Shown here piece after piece: positions 1-7,441 of a stretch of DNA of 43,885 nt. The notes beneath the pieces were generated by a model that was not told the DNA's origin, ran no database searches, and saw nothing but the letters and a program-made list of their open reading frames with translations. How positions within the stretch are numbered: position 1 is the stretch's first letter; every line of letters starts with the position of its first letter. A program made the translations under genes and the position numbers. Source of the DNA: Syntrophaceae bacterium UBA2280 (GTDB lineage: Bacteria > Desulfobacterota > Syntrophia > Syntrophales > Smithellaceae); NCBI GenBank assembly GCA_002347685.1, contig DDWS01000023.1, positions 1-43,885 of the forward strand. Direction: 5' to 3'.

Positions 1-69
1 TTCCTGGCGATCTTCCTTTGCATCACGAGGCTCTATCAGGAAGCCAGGCAACAAATGGGAAAACTTTAA
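1..69 (+). CDS. C-terminal end of an unidentified protein (partial)
   Basis: The first frame is open from base 1 to a TAA at 67-69 and encodes 22 residues. They begin with a hydrophobic stretch (FLAIFLCI) and end in a polar tail (EARQQMGKL), as would fit the end of a last membrane helix of an integral membrane protein. The strong terminator 60 bases downstream supports a plus-strand gene ending here. Too little is present to name a family, and a chance open stretch of this length is possible. Confidence 0.4.
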   Translation, partial: FLAIFLCITRLYQEARQQMGKL

Positions 70-129
70 ACTTGTAACTTTAAACGTATAACCGCTGCTA
101 CTCAAAAAAAACATGATCTGTCTGATATG

Positions 130-167
130 CCCCCTCAAGGCCTGCAATGCTTGAGGGGGTTTTTGTT
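130..167 (+). terminator. Rho-independent terminator
   Basis: A perfect 10-bp stem pairs 130-139 (CCCCCTCAAG) with 150-159 (CTTGAGGGGG) around a 10-base loop. It is followed by a T-rich run (TTTTTGTTT). It would end the transcript of the plus-strand gene whose tail is at the left edge and isolate the methyltransferase gene at 202. Confidence 0.9.
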
Positions 168-201
168 TACAAAAGCTCTCCGGCTGTGTTAAGTCTCGCC
201 C

Positions 202-1527
202 ATGTCCATCTGGAAACAAAAAAACAGGATACTGGCAACCTGCCCCAAAGGGGCGACGCCCTATTTACGCGCTGAAATCGAGCGACTGGGGTATCGCGTG
301 CAAAGCGAGATCGATACCGCCCTGGCCATCGAAGGAACCATGGAAGACGCCATGTACTTGAATCTGAACCTGCGCACGGCGCAGCGTGTCCTCTATCAGC
401 TGCACATGTTCAAGGTCATCTCGCCGGGCGCCCTGTATGAAAGGGTTTCCTCCATCCCCTGGGAAACCCTGCTTTATGATTCAGGGCATAAAGCCTATGT
501 CTGTGTGACATCGATTGCCGAGAATCCCCTGATCCGCGATTCGCAGTTTGTGAATCTCCGGGTCAAGGACGCGATCGTCGACCGGATCCGTGAAAAAAGC
601 GGCATCCGCCCGGATTCCGGCCCCGAAAAGGATAAAGCCGTTATCCATGTTTACTGGAAAAACGATCAGGCCAGCGTCTACATCGACACCAGCGGCGAGC
701 GCCTGTCGATGCGCGGCTACCGCAAAATTCCGCTCGCGGCGCCCATGCAGGAAGTGCTGGCCGCATCGCTGATCGCCGCGACGGGCTGGCGCGGCAGAGG
801 CGCGTTTGTCAACCCGATGTGCGGCAGCGGTACACTCGCCATCGAAGCGGCGCTCATTGCGCAAAACCGTGCGCCCGGCCTGCTGCGAGGCAATTTCGGC
901 TTCATGTACATCAAAGGTTTTCCCCAGGAGCTCTGGCAGGATATGCGCAGGGAAGCGCGCGGACGGGCCTTCAAAAAACCGGCCGCGAAAATCATCGCCA
1001 CGGATATCGATGAAAAGGCCGTGCAGGCGGCCAGACAAAACGCACTGACCGCCGGCGTCGATCACCTCATTGATTTCGAAGTCTGCGGTTTTGAACAAAC
1101 ACCGGTTCCGCCGGGCGGCGGCGTCATCATGATGAATCCGCCCTACGGCGAACGCATGGAGGGGCTGTACACCAAACCGGTTGCCGTCGGCCGCACCCGC
1201 CAGGATGCTTCCGGGAAAAAAGTCATTGTCCGCAAAGCGGCCGACCGGCCCCAGCCGGGCGGCGCCGCAAACATCCGGCAGCGCCTCGAAGCGTTGTACG
1301 CAGGCGCAGGTGATTTCTTCAAACAAACCGCGGGTGGATATCGCGGCTATATCTTCACGGGCAATCTCGACATGATGAAAATCATCGGCCTCAGAACCAA
1401 GAGGCGGTTGACGTTTTACAACGGCGATATCGAATGCCGTCTGCTGGAGTACGAGCTCTACGCGGGAAGCAGAAAAGATGTCCCGGCACCGCCGGAAGCC
1501 CTCATAAAGAGTGAAACCGCAACATAA
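202..1527 (+). CDS. THUMP-domain class I RNA methyltransferase (RlmL/YpsC type)
   Basis: A 441-residue SAM-dependent RNA methyltransferase of the RlmL N-terminal/YpsC family, which makes N2-methylguanosine in large-subunit rRNA. Residues about 10-165 form the ferredoxin-like plus THUMP RNA-binding part. The Rossmann methyltransferase fold follows, with SAM-binding motif I NPMCGSGT from N204 and catalytic motif IV NPPYGER at 312-318. It lacks the C-terminal RlmK-like half of the fused E. coli RlmL, so it resembles the short single-domain form. About 40 extra residues (320-360, rich in Lys, Arg and Gly) follow NPPYGERM. The ATG at 202 has no clear Shine-Dalgarno, but the N-terminal ILATCPKG fits the family start. 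The terminator just upstream means it must have its own promoter; only a weak candidate is visible (TTTACA at 165-170). The exact target base cannot be read from sequence. Confidence 0.9.
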   Translation: MSIWKQKNRILATCPKGATPYLRAEIERLGYRVQSEIDTALAIEGTMEDAMYLNLNLRTAQRVLYQLHMFKVISPGALYERVSSIPWETLLYDSGHKAYVCVTSIAENPLIRDSQFVNLRVKDAIVDRIREKSGIRPDSGPEKDKAVIHVYWKNDQASVYIDTSGERLSMRGYRKIPLAAPMQEVLAASLIAATGWRGRGAFVNPMCGSGTLAIEAALIAQNRAPGLLRGNFGFMYIKGFPQELWQDMRREARGRAFKKPAAKIIATDIDEKAVQAARQNALTAGVDHLIDFEVCGFEQTPVPPGGGVIMMNPPYGERMEGLYTKPVAVGRTRQDASGKKVIVRKAADRPQPGGAANIRQRLEALYAGAGDFFKQTAGGYRGYIFTGNLDMMKIIGLRTKRRLTFYNGDIECRLLEYELYAGSRKDVPAPPEALIKSETAT

Positions 1528-1530
1528 ATC

Positions 1531-1863
1531 TTAAGCGCCTTTGCCCTTGTTCTTTGCTTTTGCCGCTTTCTTTATATCCTTGGCCAAAGCCTTGACGGTC
1601 TTTTTATCAGAAGCAGCCGGCTCTTGCCGACCCGGAACGGAGGGGGTATCTTCCATGCCTGTCGACAATCCCGCCGGTTTTAACTCCTGCACTTTCGAAT
1701 CCAAAAGCGGTTTTGCTTTTTCGTGTTTGAGCTTCAGGCGCGCTTTCCGGATGAGGGCCTCGGCCATCATCCGGCCAAACTGGCCGACAAACCCGGCAAC
1801 CAGCACAAGAATGACCCACTTGAGCACTGACCAGGTGCGCAGATAGTCCAGAAACTCAGACAT
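1531..1863 (-). CDS. small single-pass membrane protein with Lys/Ala-rich tail, unknown function
   Basis: A 110-residue protein that I do not recognise. One hydrophobic segment near the N-terminus (WVILVLVAGFVGQFG, about residues 15-30) is followed by a basic, charged stretch and a C-terminal tail dominated by Lys and Ala (KDIKKAAKAKNKGKGA). This suggests an N-terminal membrane anchor with a basic cytoplasmic tail that might contact nucleic acid or acidic lipids; that is inference. I chose the ATG at 1863 because GAGGGG lies 5-6 bases upstream; an in-frame ATG at 1887 would add 8 residues but lacks such a site. It is convergent with the methyltransferase, with only 3 bases between stop codons, and has its own promoter in the divergent region. 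Confidence 0.65.
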   Translation of the reverse strand: MSEFLDYLRTWSVLKWVILVLVAGFVGQFGRMMAEALIRKARLKLKHEKAKPLLDSKVQELKPAGLSTGMEDTPSVPGRQEPAASDKKTVKALAKDIKKAAKAKNKGKGA

Positions 1864-1936
1864 GCTTTCCCCTCTTTGCAGCTTCATTCTCCCGACCCTG
1901 CCTATGGCGATCCGGTCAGGCGTCGCTCTAGCTTTT

Positions 1937-1966
1937 TTTATACAGGAAAAGCATCAGGTGTGACAA
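1937..1966 (-). promoter_or_regulatory. sigma70-type promoter for the small membrane protein
   Basis: On the minus strand, TTGTCA (1961-1966, 5/6 to consensus) and TATAAA (1937-1942, 5/6) are separated by 18 bases. The predicted start near 1930 gives a leader of about 67 bases before the ATG at 1863. It is one half of a divergent promoter region. Confidence 0.5.
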
Positions 1967-2022
1967 GGCATATTCTTCTCTTGCTCCGTGCCACCCCCTT
2001 CGATAATTGCGTTACCCGGCGG

Positions 2023-2051
2023 TTGAATTAACCATCTGCTTCTGCTATAAA
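2023..2051 (+). promoter_or_regulatory. sigma70-type promoter for the ankyrin/hydrolase lipoprotein operon
   Basis: TTGAAT (2023-2028) and TATAAA (2046-2051) are separated by exactly 17 bases, with an AT-rich start region. It lies 53 bases upstream of the ATG at 2104. The ribosome-binding candidate AAGGGG (2085-2090) is rather far (13 bases) from that ATG. Confidence 0.6.
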
Positions 2052-2103
2052 AAATTCAAAATATTACCAATAGATCTTAATTTCAAGGGGATTTGCGATT
2101 TTT

Positions 2104-3192
2104 ATGCGCGTATTTATTTTCCGCCTCATTGTTCCGGCTCTGATGTTTTGCATCTGCGCGTGCGCGCCCGTGCAGATTCAGACGACCGGTTCAAGCGCCG
2201 CCTCATCGGCATCACCGGAAGCGGCCTTTTTCAGAGCGGCGCGAAACGGCAACCTGATTGCCGTCATGCAGCTTGTTGAAGAAAAAATCGTTTCCGTCCA
2301 CATCCGGGACAACACAGGCTGGAACGGCCTGATGTACGCGGCGCAAAACGGCCATGACGGCCTTGTTGAATATTTCCTGATGAAGAAAGTCAATATTCAC
2401 CATCGGGATGCAGAGGGCCTTACGGCACTGATGATCGCCGTCAATTACCGTCACCCGGACATTGTGGATGATCTGCTCAAAGCCGGCGCCGACCCGGCCG
2501 GACAGGACGCCCACGGCTACACCCCGCTGATGTGGGCGATTTACAACAAAAGCCGTGAGAGCATCCCGTATCTCATCTCAACGGGCAAAGGCATCAATCT
2601 TCAAAATGAGCAAGGCGAGACCGCGCTGCACATGGCACTTTACTACCGTTTCTCTGACATCGCGGCAGAATTGATTCAAAGAGGCGCTTCGGTAAACCTC
2701 GCAGATAAGAAGCGGCAAACCCCTCTGCACCTGGCTGCCGCCCACGGGGATGCTGAATGCGTCCGTCTTCTGGCGGCCCGGGGCGCAAACACCGCATCAC
2801 CGGACGAAGGCGGCGAAACCGCCCTGATGAAAGCCATCCGCTCCAGGCACAGCGAAACGGCTTCTTTTTTGATATCCCGCATGTCGGGATTTGATTCGCG
2901 CGATGAAAACGGGCAAACGGCACTGCACCCCGCGGTGCAAAATGACATGCCCGATGTGGTTTGCCAATTGGTCCGGAAAAAAGCCGGCCTCAATATCCAG
3001 GATCATCAGGGAACCACGCCTCTGATGATTGCCGCCCGCTGGGGGCTGGAAACAATCGTAACATGCCTTGTGGACAACGGTGCATCCCTTCCCCTTCGCA
3101 ACGCCTTTGGCGAAACCGCCCGGGATATTGCCGAAAGCTACCGTCAGCGCAGCATCACAGAATACCTCGATCAGAAAGAAAAAATGAGATGA
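2104..3192 (+). CDS. ankyrin-repeat lipoprotein
   Basis: A 362-residue predicted lipoprotein. A short basic N-terminus and hydrophobic segment lead to the lipobox Ile17-Cys18-Ala19-Cys20, so the mature protein would begin at Cys20 and be exported. From about residue 37 to the end it consists of roughly ten ankyrin repeats, each showing the G-x-T-x-L-x-x-A pattern (for example GYTPLMWAI, GETALHMAL, GTTPLMIAA). Ankyrin repeats mediate protein-protein contact and have no catalytic role. The gene heads an operon: its stop overlaps the ATG of the hydrolase lipoprotein by 4 bases (ATGA), so the two are probably translated together and may act together. The partner and function are unknown. Confidence 0.85.
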   Translation: MRVFIFRLIVPALMFCICACAPVQIQTTGSSAASSASPEAAFFRAARNGNLIAVMQLVEEKIVSVHIRDNTGWNGLMYAAQNGHDGLVEYFLMKKVNIHHRDAEGLTALMIAVNYRHPDIVDDLLKAGADPAGQDAHGYTPLMWAIYNKSRESIPYLISTGKGINLQNEQGETALHMALYYRFSDIAAELIQRGASVNLADKKRQTPLHLAAAHGDAECVRLLAARGANTASPDEGGETALMKAIRSRHSETASFLISRMSGFDSRDENGQTALHPAVQNDMPDVVCQLVRKKAGLNIQDHQGTTPLMIAARWGLETIVTCLVDNGASLPLRNAFGETARDIAESYRQRSITEYLDQKEKMR

Positions 3193-4484
3193 TCCTTCAG
3201 AAGCCTCTCAAATATGTTTGTCTTGTCTTCACCGTATATGCGCTGTTCTGGCTGCAGGGCTGCAACTACATGAGCATTCCCGCGCATGACAATATTATCA
3301 CCAAACCCGCGCCATCGGGATCGGCAAACGCGCAGGCAACGTATAATTCTGCGGTCATCAAAGGCAGCATCCTGTCTGCGGATAAAGCCAAAGATTTTAC
3401 GCTCGTCATGGCCTGGCGGACCGGACCCGGTCACACCGGGATTTCCGAGCATGTCGTCGTCAATGACCGGGGCCGTTTTATGCTCTACCTCCCCGAAGGG
3501 CGTTATCATCTCTATGCTCTCACCGATTACAACCACAACGGGGTTTTTGAGCAAGATGAGGTCTCCGGCGTCTATGGATCCGCAGCCTCTCCCGAAGAAA
3601 TCGTTGTCCGGAAAGGTGAACTCGTCACGGGCGTGACCATCAGAACCTCGATCAGCAAAAGCCCGATCCGGATGCTTCCCGGGAAACCCGATATCAAAGA
3701 TCACGTTTCGCCGATCCTCCAGCGGACGTATAACGGCCAGGTCCTGAAAATTTATTCCGATTATTTTTCACTGCCAAACGCTCAGACCGGCTACTGGAAT
3801 CCCACCGCGTTTATGAAAGCTTTCGGCGCGAACATCTATCTGACACAAGCCTATGACCCGAGTAAAATTCCCGTCCTTTTTGTGCACGGCACCGAAGGCA
3901 GCCCGCACAACTGGATTTATTTTTACATGCGCCTCGACCACAGCCGCTATCAGATGTGGCACTACTATTATCCGTCCGGCATCCGCCTGCCCCTGGCCGC
4001 CGCCCTGCTCAACGAAGCGATAGGCGAGCTGCACAATAAGTACGGGTTCCGTCAAATGGCGCTGGTCGCGCACAGCGTCGGCGGACTCACGACGAGGTCT
4101 TTTCTGACCCGGTTTGCATCCGACGGACAAAACGCGTTTGTGAAACTCTACGTGACATTCGCCACGCCCTGGAGCGGATTCAGCATGGCGGACGCCTCTC
4201 AGGTCATCACCCACAAGAGCATCCCTGTCTGGCTTGATCTCGGAACGCAAAGCGCATTCATTGTGCAAACACTCGATGCGAAACTCCCGCCCCACATCAG
4301 ACACTATCTGTTTTACGGAAAGAACGACCGGCTGGCCTCAGACGCCGCACTCGACGAACGGGTGGTATCCTGCGCCGTCAAAACACTCGGGTGGGATTGC
4401 TGTCACGACTCCATTTTGAAGAATCGCGACGTCTTTGCCGAGTTTCAGAATATTCTCAACAGGGAATTCAATGCGACGAAGTAA
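3189..4484 (+). CDS. alpha/beta-hydrolase lipoprotein with N-terminal beta-sandwich-like domain
   Basis: A 431-residue predicted lipoprotein (lipobox Leu22-Gln-Gly-Cys25). Residues about 55-155 look like a small beta domain carrying a perfect 12-residue EF-hand-type loop, DYNHNGVFEQDE (113-124), which could bind calcium. The C-terminal half is an alpha/beta hydrolase: oxyanion-hole motif HGTEG from His233, nucleophile elbow AHSVGG with Ser296, and likely acid and base at Asp380 (KNDR) and His406 (CCHDS). Such folds are esterases or lipases; the substrate is unknown. The start is the ATG overlapping the ankyrin gene's stop; a longer in-frame opening upstream is only the ankyrin gene read in another frame. 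Location and coupling suggest an envelope lipid or ester hydrolase working with the ankyrin lipoprotein. Confidence 0.85.
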   Translation: MILQKPLKYVCLVFTVYALFWLQGCNYMSIPAHDNIITKPAPSGSANAQATYNSAVIKGSILSADKAKDFTLVMAWRTGPGHTGISEHVVVNDRGRFMLYLPEGRYHLYALTDYNHNGVFEQDEVSGVYGSAASPEEIVVRKGELVTGVTIRTSISKSPIRMLPGKPDIKDHVSPILQRTYNGQVLKIYSDYFSLPNAQTGYWNPTAFMKAFGANIYLTQAYDPSKIPVLFVHGTEGSPHNWIYFYMRLDHSRYQMWHYYYPSGIRLPLAAALLNEAIGELHNKYGFRQMALVAHSVGGLTTRSFLTRFASDGQNAFVKLYVTFATPWSGFSMADASQVITHKSIPVWLDLGTQSAFIVQTLDAKLPPHIRHYLFYGKNDRLASDAALDERVVSCAVKTLGWDCCHDSILKNRDVFAEFQNILNREFNATK

Positions 4485-4556
4485 CACGGGCTGTGGGCCT
4501 GCCGGGTTGCCTTCCGCATGAAACAATCATTCTTTGGCTTTGAACTTTAAACAGAG

Positions 4557-6209
4557 TCAACCCTTCCCGCCGATCTTTATGTGATCCCAGGGCAGGATTT
4601 CATCGGGCGGTTTTTCACGGTAGACATAGAAGTCGGGGTTGATGTTAACCTCTTTGAGTGCGCGGGTCCAGTTGCCGTTATGCCGATGGACGGCAAGAAG
4701 AATGTCACCCACCCGTCTGTCCCCGACCGACAGCAATGCCTGGACGTAGTTCCACTTCGGAACATCATGGATGACGAATATCTGCTTGTCACGACGAAAG
4801 GCGGCGGCGATTTTCTTATTTTTTTTGCCCGCTTTCTCTACATCTGCAAGTGCGCACCGTTGCCAGGGTGTTTTGGGTTTGGGAATAAACTGATTGACAC
4901 TCAGCGTGATGCTGCGGAATTTCTTCCTGCCCCCCGTCCGCGCGAGTGCTTCGTGTTGAATTTTCCTGGCCAGATCAATAATGGCGTCAATGTCCGCGTC
5001 TTCCTCCTGCGGCAGTCCCACCATGAAATACAGCCGCAGCCGGTCGATACCGCCTTCGAGCAGCAACCGGGCGGCATTTAAAATCTGATCTTCGGAAATA
5101 TCTTTGCAAAGAATATCGCGCAGTCTCTGGGATCCCGCCTCGGGCGCAAGTGCGACGGTTTCGATCCCGCTGGCGGTCAGTATCCTTACCATTTCTTCAT
5201 CAATCCGGTCGGCGCGCAAAGAGCCGATTCCGGCCCTGCCGCCGTGATCCAGGATGTACTGACAGATTATCAGAAGATCGGGATGGTCGGACACCGCCGT
5301 GCCGACAAGTCCGATCTTCTTCTTTCTTTCCAGTCCGCGGTCAATGGCGGGCGTCAGATCCTCCAGGCGCCGGAATCTCGCTGGCGTGTAGACATGCCCT
5401 GCGGCGCAGAAACGGCAGCGTCGCGGACAACCGCGATTGACTTCGATCAGATACATGTCTTCCATTTCCGTACCGGGTGCGCTGATCACTTCTTCGGTGC
5501 TGAAAGCCTGAAGATTTTTAACGGAGCTTAGGCGAATCGGATCAGGCAGTCCCTCTTCAAGAGGCGCGACAGACGAAATCCTCCCGTCCGGAAAATAATC
5601 GACATGATAAAGGGAGGGCACATAGGCGCCCGCAATTTCTTTTTGCAACCGGATGAGCATCTCTTTCCTGGTTTGCGACAGTCTTTGCGCTTCGGCAAAG
5701 AAACGGGCAAAGGCCGGCAGCGCCTCCTCCGCCTCACCCAGAAGGAACAGGTCGAAGAAATCCGCCACAGGTTCGCAATTGATCGTGAGCGCGATGCCGC
5801 CACCGACGATCAGCGGATGTCTATTCGTGCGTTCGGTGGACTTCAGCGGAATTCCCGAGCCGTCGAGGATTTTTAATATGGAGGGGTAGTCATTTTCAAA
5901 GGAAACGGAAAACGCCAGGACATCAAACTCGCCGGGAGGTTTCAGATTCTCCAGGCTGACCATTTCCGCCGGGCCGGCGGCGGATTCGGCGCCGCCGCCG
6001 GTCTCGGGCAGAAAGAGCCTTTCACAAAGAAAGGAGGGGAACTCGTTTAGAATCCTGTATACGGTCTGGAACCCCAGGTTGGCCATGCCGACCCGATACG
6101 TATTGGGATAGGCCAGGCAAACCGTGTGCGAGGTACCCCAGACTTTTTTTACATAACCTTGCTCCAGGGCCAGAAGGGCCTCATGTTTTTTTTTGTGTTT
6201 CCAGTTCAT
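4557..6209 (-). CDS. B12-binding-like/radical SAM protein (TIGR03960-like)
   Basis: A 550-residue radical SAM protein. The N-terminal region (about 25-160) resembles the cobalamin-binding-like domain of this group, with the typical YPNTYRVGMANLG segment. The radical SAM barrel follows, with the 4Fe-4S ligands Cys261, Cys265 and Cys268 in CPRRCRFC. The closest family I can name is TIGR03960, whose members often sit next to ribosome- or RNA-related genes; the reaction is not established. The start ATG has GAGAGG 5 bases upstream. The gene begins 65 bases after the ftsZ stop with no visible terminator between, so it may be the last gene of the division cluster transcript. It is convergent with the hydrolase lipoprotein gene. 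Confidence 0.8.
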   Translation of the reverse strand: MNWKHKKKHEALLALEQGYVKKVWGTSHTVCLAYPNTYRVGMANLGFQTVYRILNEFPSFLCERLFLPETGGGAESAAGPAEMVSLENLKPPGEFDVLAFSVSFENDYPSILKILDGSGIPLKSTERTNRHPLIVGGGIALTINCEPVADFFDLFLLGEAEEALPAFARFFAEAQRLSQTRKEMLIRLQKEIAGAYVPSLYHVDYFPDGRISSVAPLEEGLPDPIRLSSVKNLQAFSTEEVISAPGTEMEDMYLIEVNRGCPRRCRFCAAGHVYTPARFRRLEDLTPAIDRGLERKKKIGLVGTAVSDHPDLLIICQYILDHGGRAGIGSLRADRIDEEMVRILTASGIETVALAPEAGSQRLRDILCKDISEDQILNAARLLLEGGIDRLRLYFMVGLPQEEDADIDAIIDLARKIQHEALARTGGRKKFRSITLSVNQFIPKPKTPWQRCALADVEKAGKKNKKIAAAFRRDKQIFVIHDVPKWNYVQALLSVGDRRVGDILLAVHRHNGNWTRALKEVNINPDFYVYREKPPDEILPWDHIKIGGKG

Positions 6210-6274
6210 GGTCCTCTCACCGCACGCACCCTGTTGCGGCCTGATGTGCTTTCAGAACCGCGAATCCGCCTGCC

Positions 6275-7426
6275 CTAATCCGCCTGCCTGCGCAAAAACG
6301 TGGGGATCTCCATATCAACTTGATCCACTTCGTCGTTGAGGCCCAGTGTCAGGACATTGGCGCGATCGCGGGATTTCTCCTTGCGGAGAAACGTTGGCGT
6401 AGAGAGATCCTCTTTGCGGAAACCGCCCAGATGCGAGATATTCGGCGGTATCTGCCTTTTTTTCATCACATCCTCAAACCCGGTTGCGATGACAGTGATG
6501 CGAATCTCATCTTTCATGTTTTCATCGATCACGGTTCCAAAAATGATATTGGCGTCTTCATGCGCCTCCCCCTGGATGAGCGATGAGGCTTCATGAACTT
6601 CGTAAAGACTCAGGTCCGGACCACCGGTAATGCTCAGTAAAATTCCCTGCGCGCCCTGAATTGTATTGTCCTCCAGAAGCGGAGAGGATATGGCTTTCTG
6701 CGCCGCCTCCACCGCGCGGTTTTCGCCGGAGCCTGTGCCGGTACCCATCAGGGCCATCCCCATGTTGCTCATGATGTTTTTGACGTCGGCAAAATCAAGG
6801 TTGATCAGCCCCGGAACAATGATGAGGTCGGAGATGCCTTTGACGGCATGATACAAAATATCGTCGGCCTTCTTAAACGCGTCAAGCAAGGACAAATTAC
6901 GGCCCCCCAGGCTCAAGAGCCGCTGATTGGGTACCACGATCAGTGTGTCCACCACGTCACGCAGAGCGAGAATTCCTTCTTCGGCCTGCATGTTTCTCTT
7001 CTTTCCTTCAAACTGAAACGGCTTGGTCACTACCGCCACGGTGAGCGCGCAGCATTCACGCGCGACCTGCGCAATGACAGGAGCTGCCCCGGTGCCGGTG
7101 CCGCCACCGAGTCCGGCGGTGACAAAAATCATGTCCGCGCCTTCAAGATACCGGCGAATTTCATCGCGGGATTCCAGGGCCGACTGCTTGCCGACATCCG
7201 GATTGGAACCGGCCCCCAGCCCTTTGGTGATTTCCGCTCCGATCTGGATTTTCACCGGCGCGTTGGAGGCTCCCAGCGCCTGCGCGTCCGTGTTCGCAAT
7301 GATGAAATCCACCCCCCGCAGCGCGTAGGAAATCATGGTGTTGACGGCGTTTCCTCCCCCGCCCCCTGCGCCGATTACCTTGATTCTCGCCGAATTTTCA
7401 CTGCATACTTCCGTTAATTCAAACAT
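6275..7426 (-). CDS. ftsZ: cell division protein FtsZ
   Basis: A 383-residue tubulin-like GTPase that polymerises into the cytokinetic Z ring at midcell. It shows the nucleotide-binding start (KVIGAGGGGGNAVN, about 16-29), the tubulin signature GGGTGTG at 107-113, the T7 catalytic loop (NLDFADVKNIM), and a C-terminal peptide (IPTFLRRQAD) that matches the consensus docking tail for FtsA, ZipA-like anchors and MinC. I chose the ATG at 7426, which has AAGGGGG 6 bases upstream; the in-frame GTG at 7432 overlaps that site. It lies 15 bases after ftsA and is the last canonical gene of the dcw cluster. Confidence 0.98.
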   Translation of the reverse strand: MFELTEVCSENSARIKVIGAGGGGGNAVNTMISYALRGVDFIIANTDAQALGASNAPVKIQIGAEITKGLGAGSNPDVGKQSALESRDEIRRYLEGADMIFVTAGLGGGTGTGAAPVIAQVARECCALTVAVVTKPFQFEGKKRNMQAEEGILALRDVVDTLIVVPNQRLLSLGGRNLSLLDAFKKADDILYHAVKGISDLIIVPGLINLDFADVKNIMSNMGMALMGTGTGSGENRAVEAAQKAISSPLLEDNTIQGAQGILLSITGGPDLSLYEVHEASSLIQGEAHEDANIIFGTVIDENMKDEIRITVIATGFEDVMKKRQIPPNISHLGGFRKEDLSTPTFLRKEKSRDRANVLTLGLNDEVDQVDMEIPTFLRRQAD

Positions 7427-7441
7427 GAGCACCCCCTTCTT

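Noticed and set aside
165..193. Possible promoter TTTACA-17-TTAAGT before the rRNA methyltransferase gene
   Set aside because: The -10 matches only 3/6 and the leader would be only a few bases; mentioned in the gene entry but not called.
481..1326. Long open frame antisense to the rRNA methyltransferase (281 codons)
   Set aside because: It lies wholly opposite a clear family protein, has shadow-like composition and no recognisable domain.
2961..3188. N-terminal extension of the hydrolase lipoprotein
   Set aside because: It overlaps the ankyrin gene; starting at 3189 gives a proper lipoprotein signal and an ATGA overlap.
4485..4556. Possible terminator between the convergent hydrolase and radical SAM genes
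   Set aside because: Some GC-rich complementarity but no T run on either strand.
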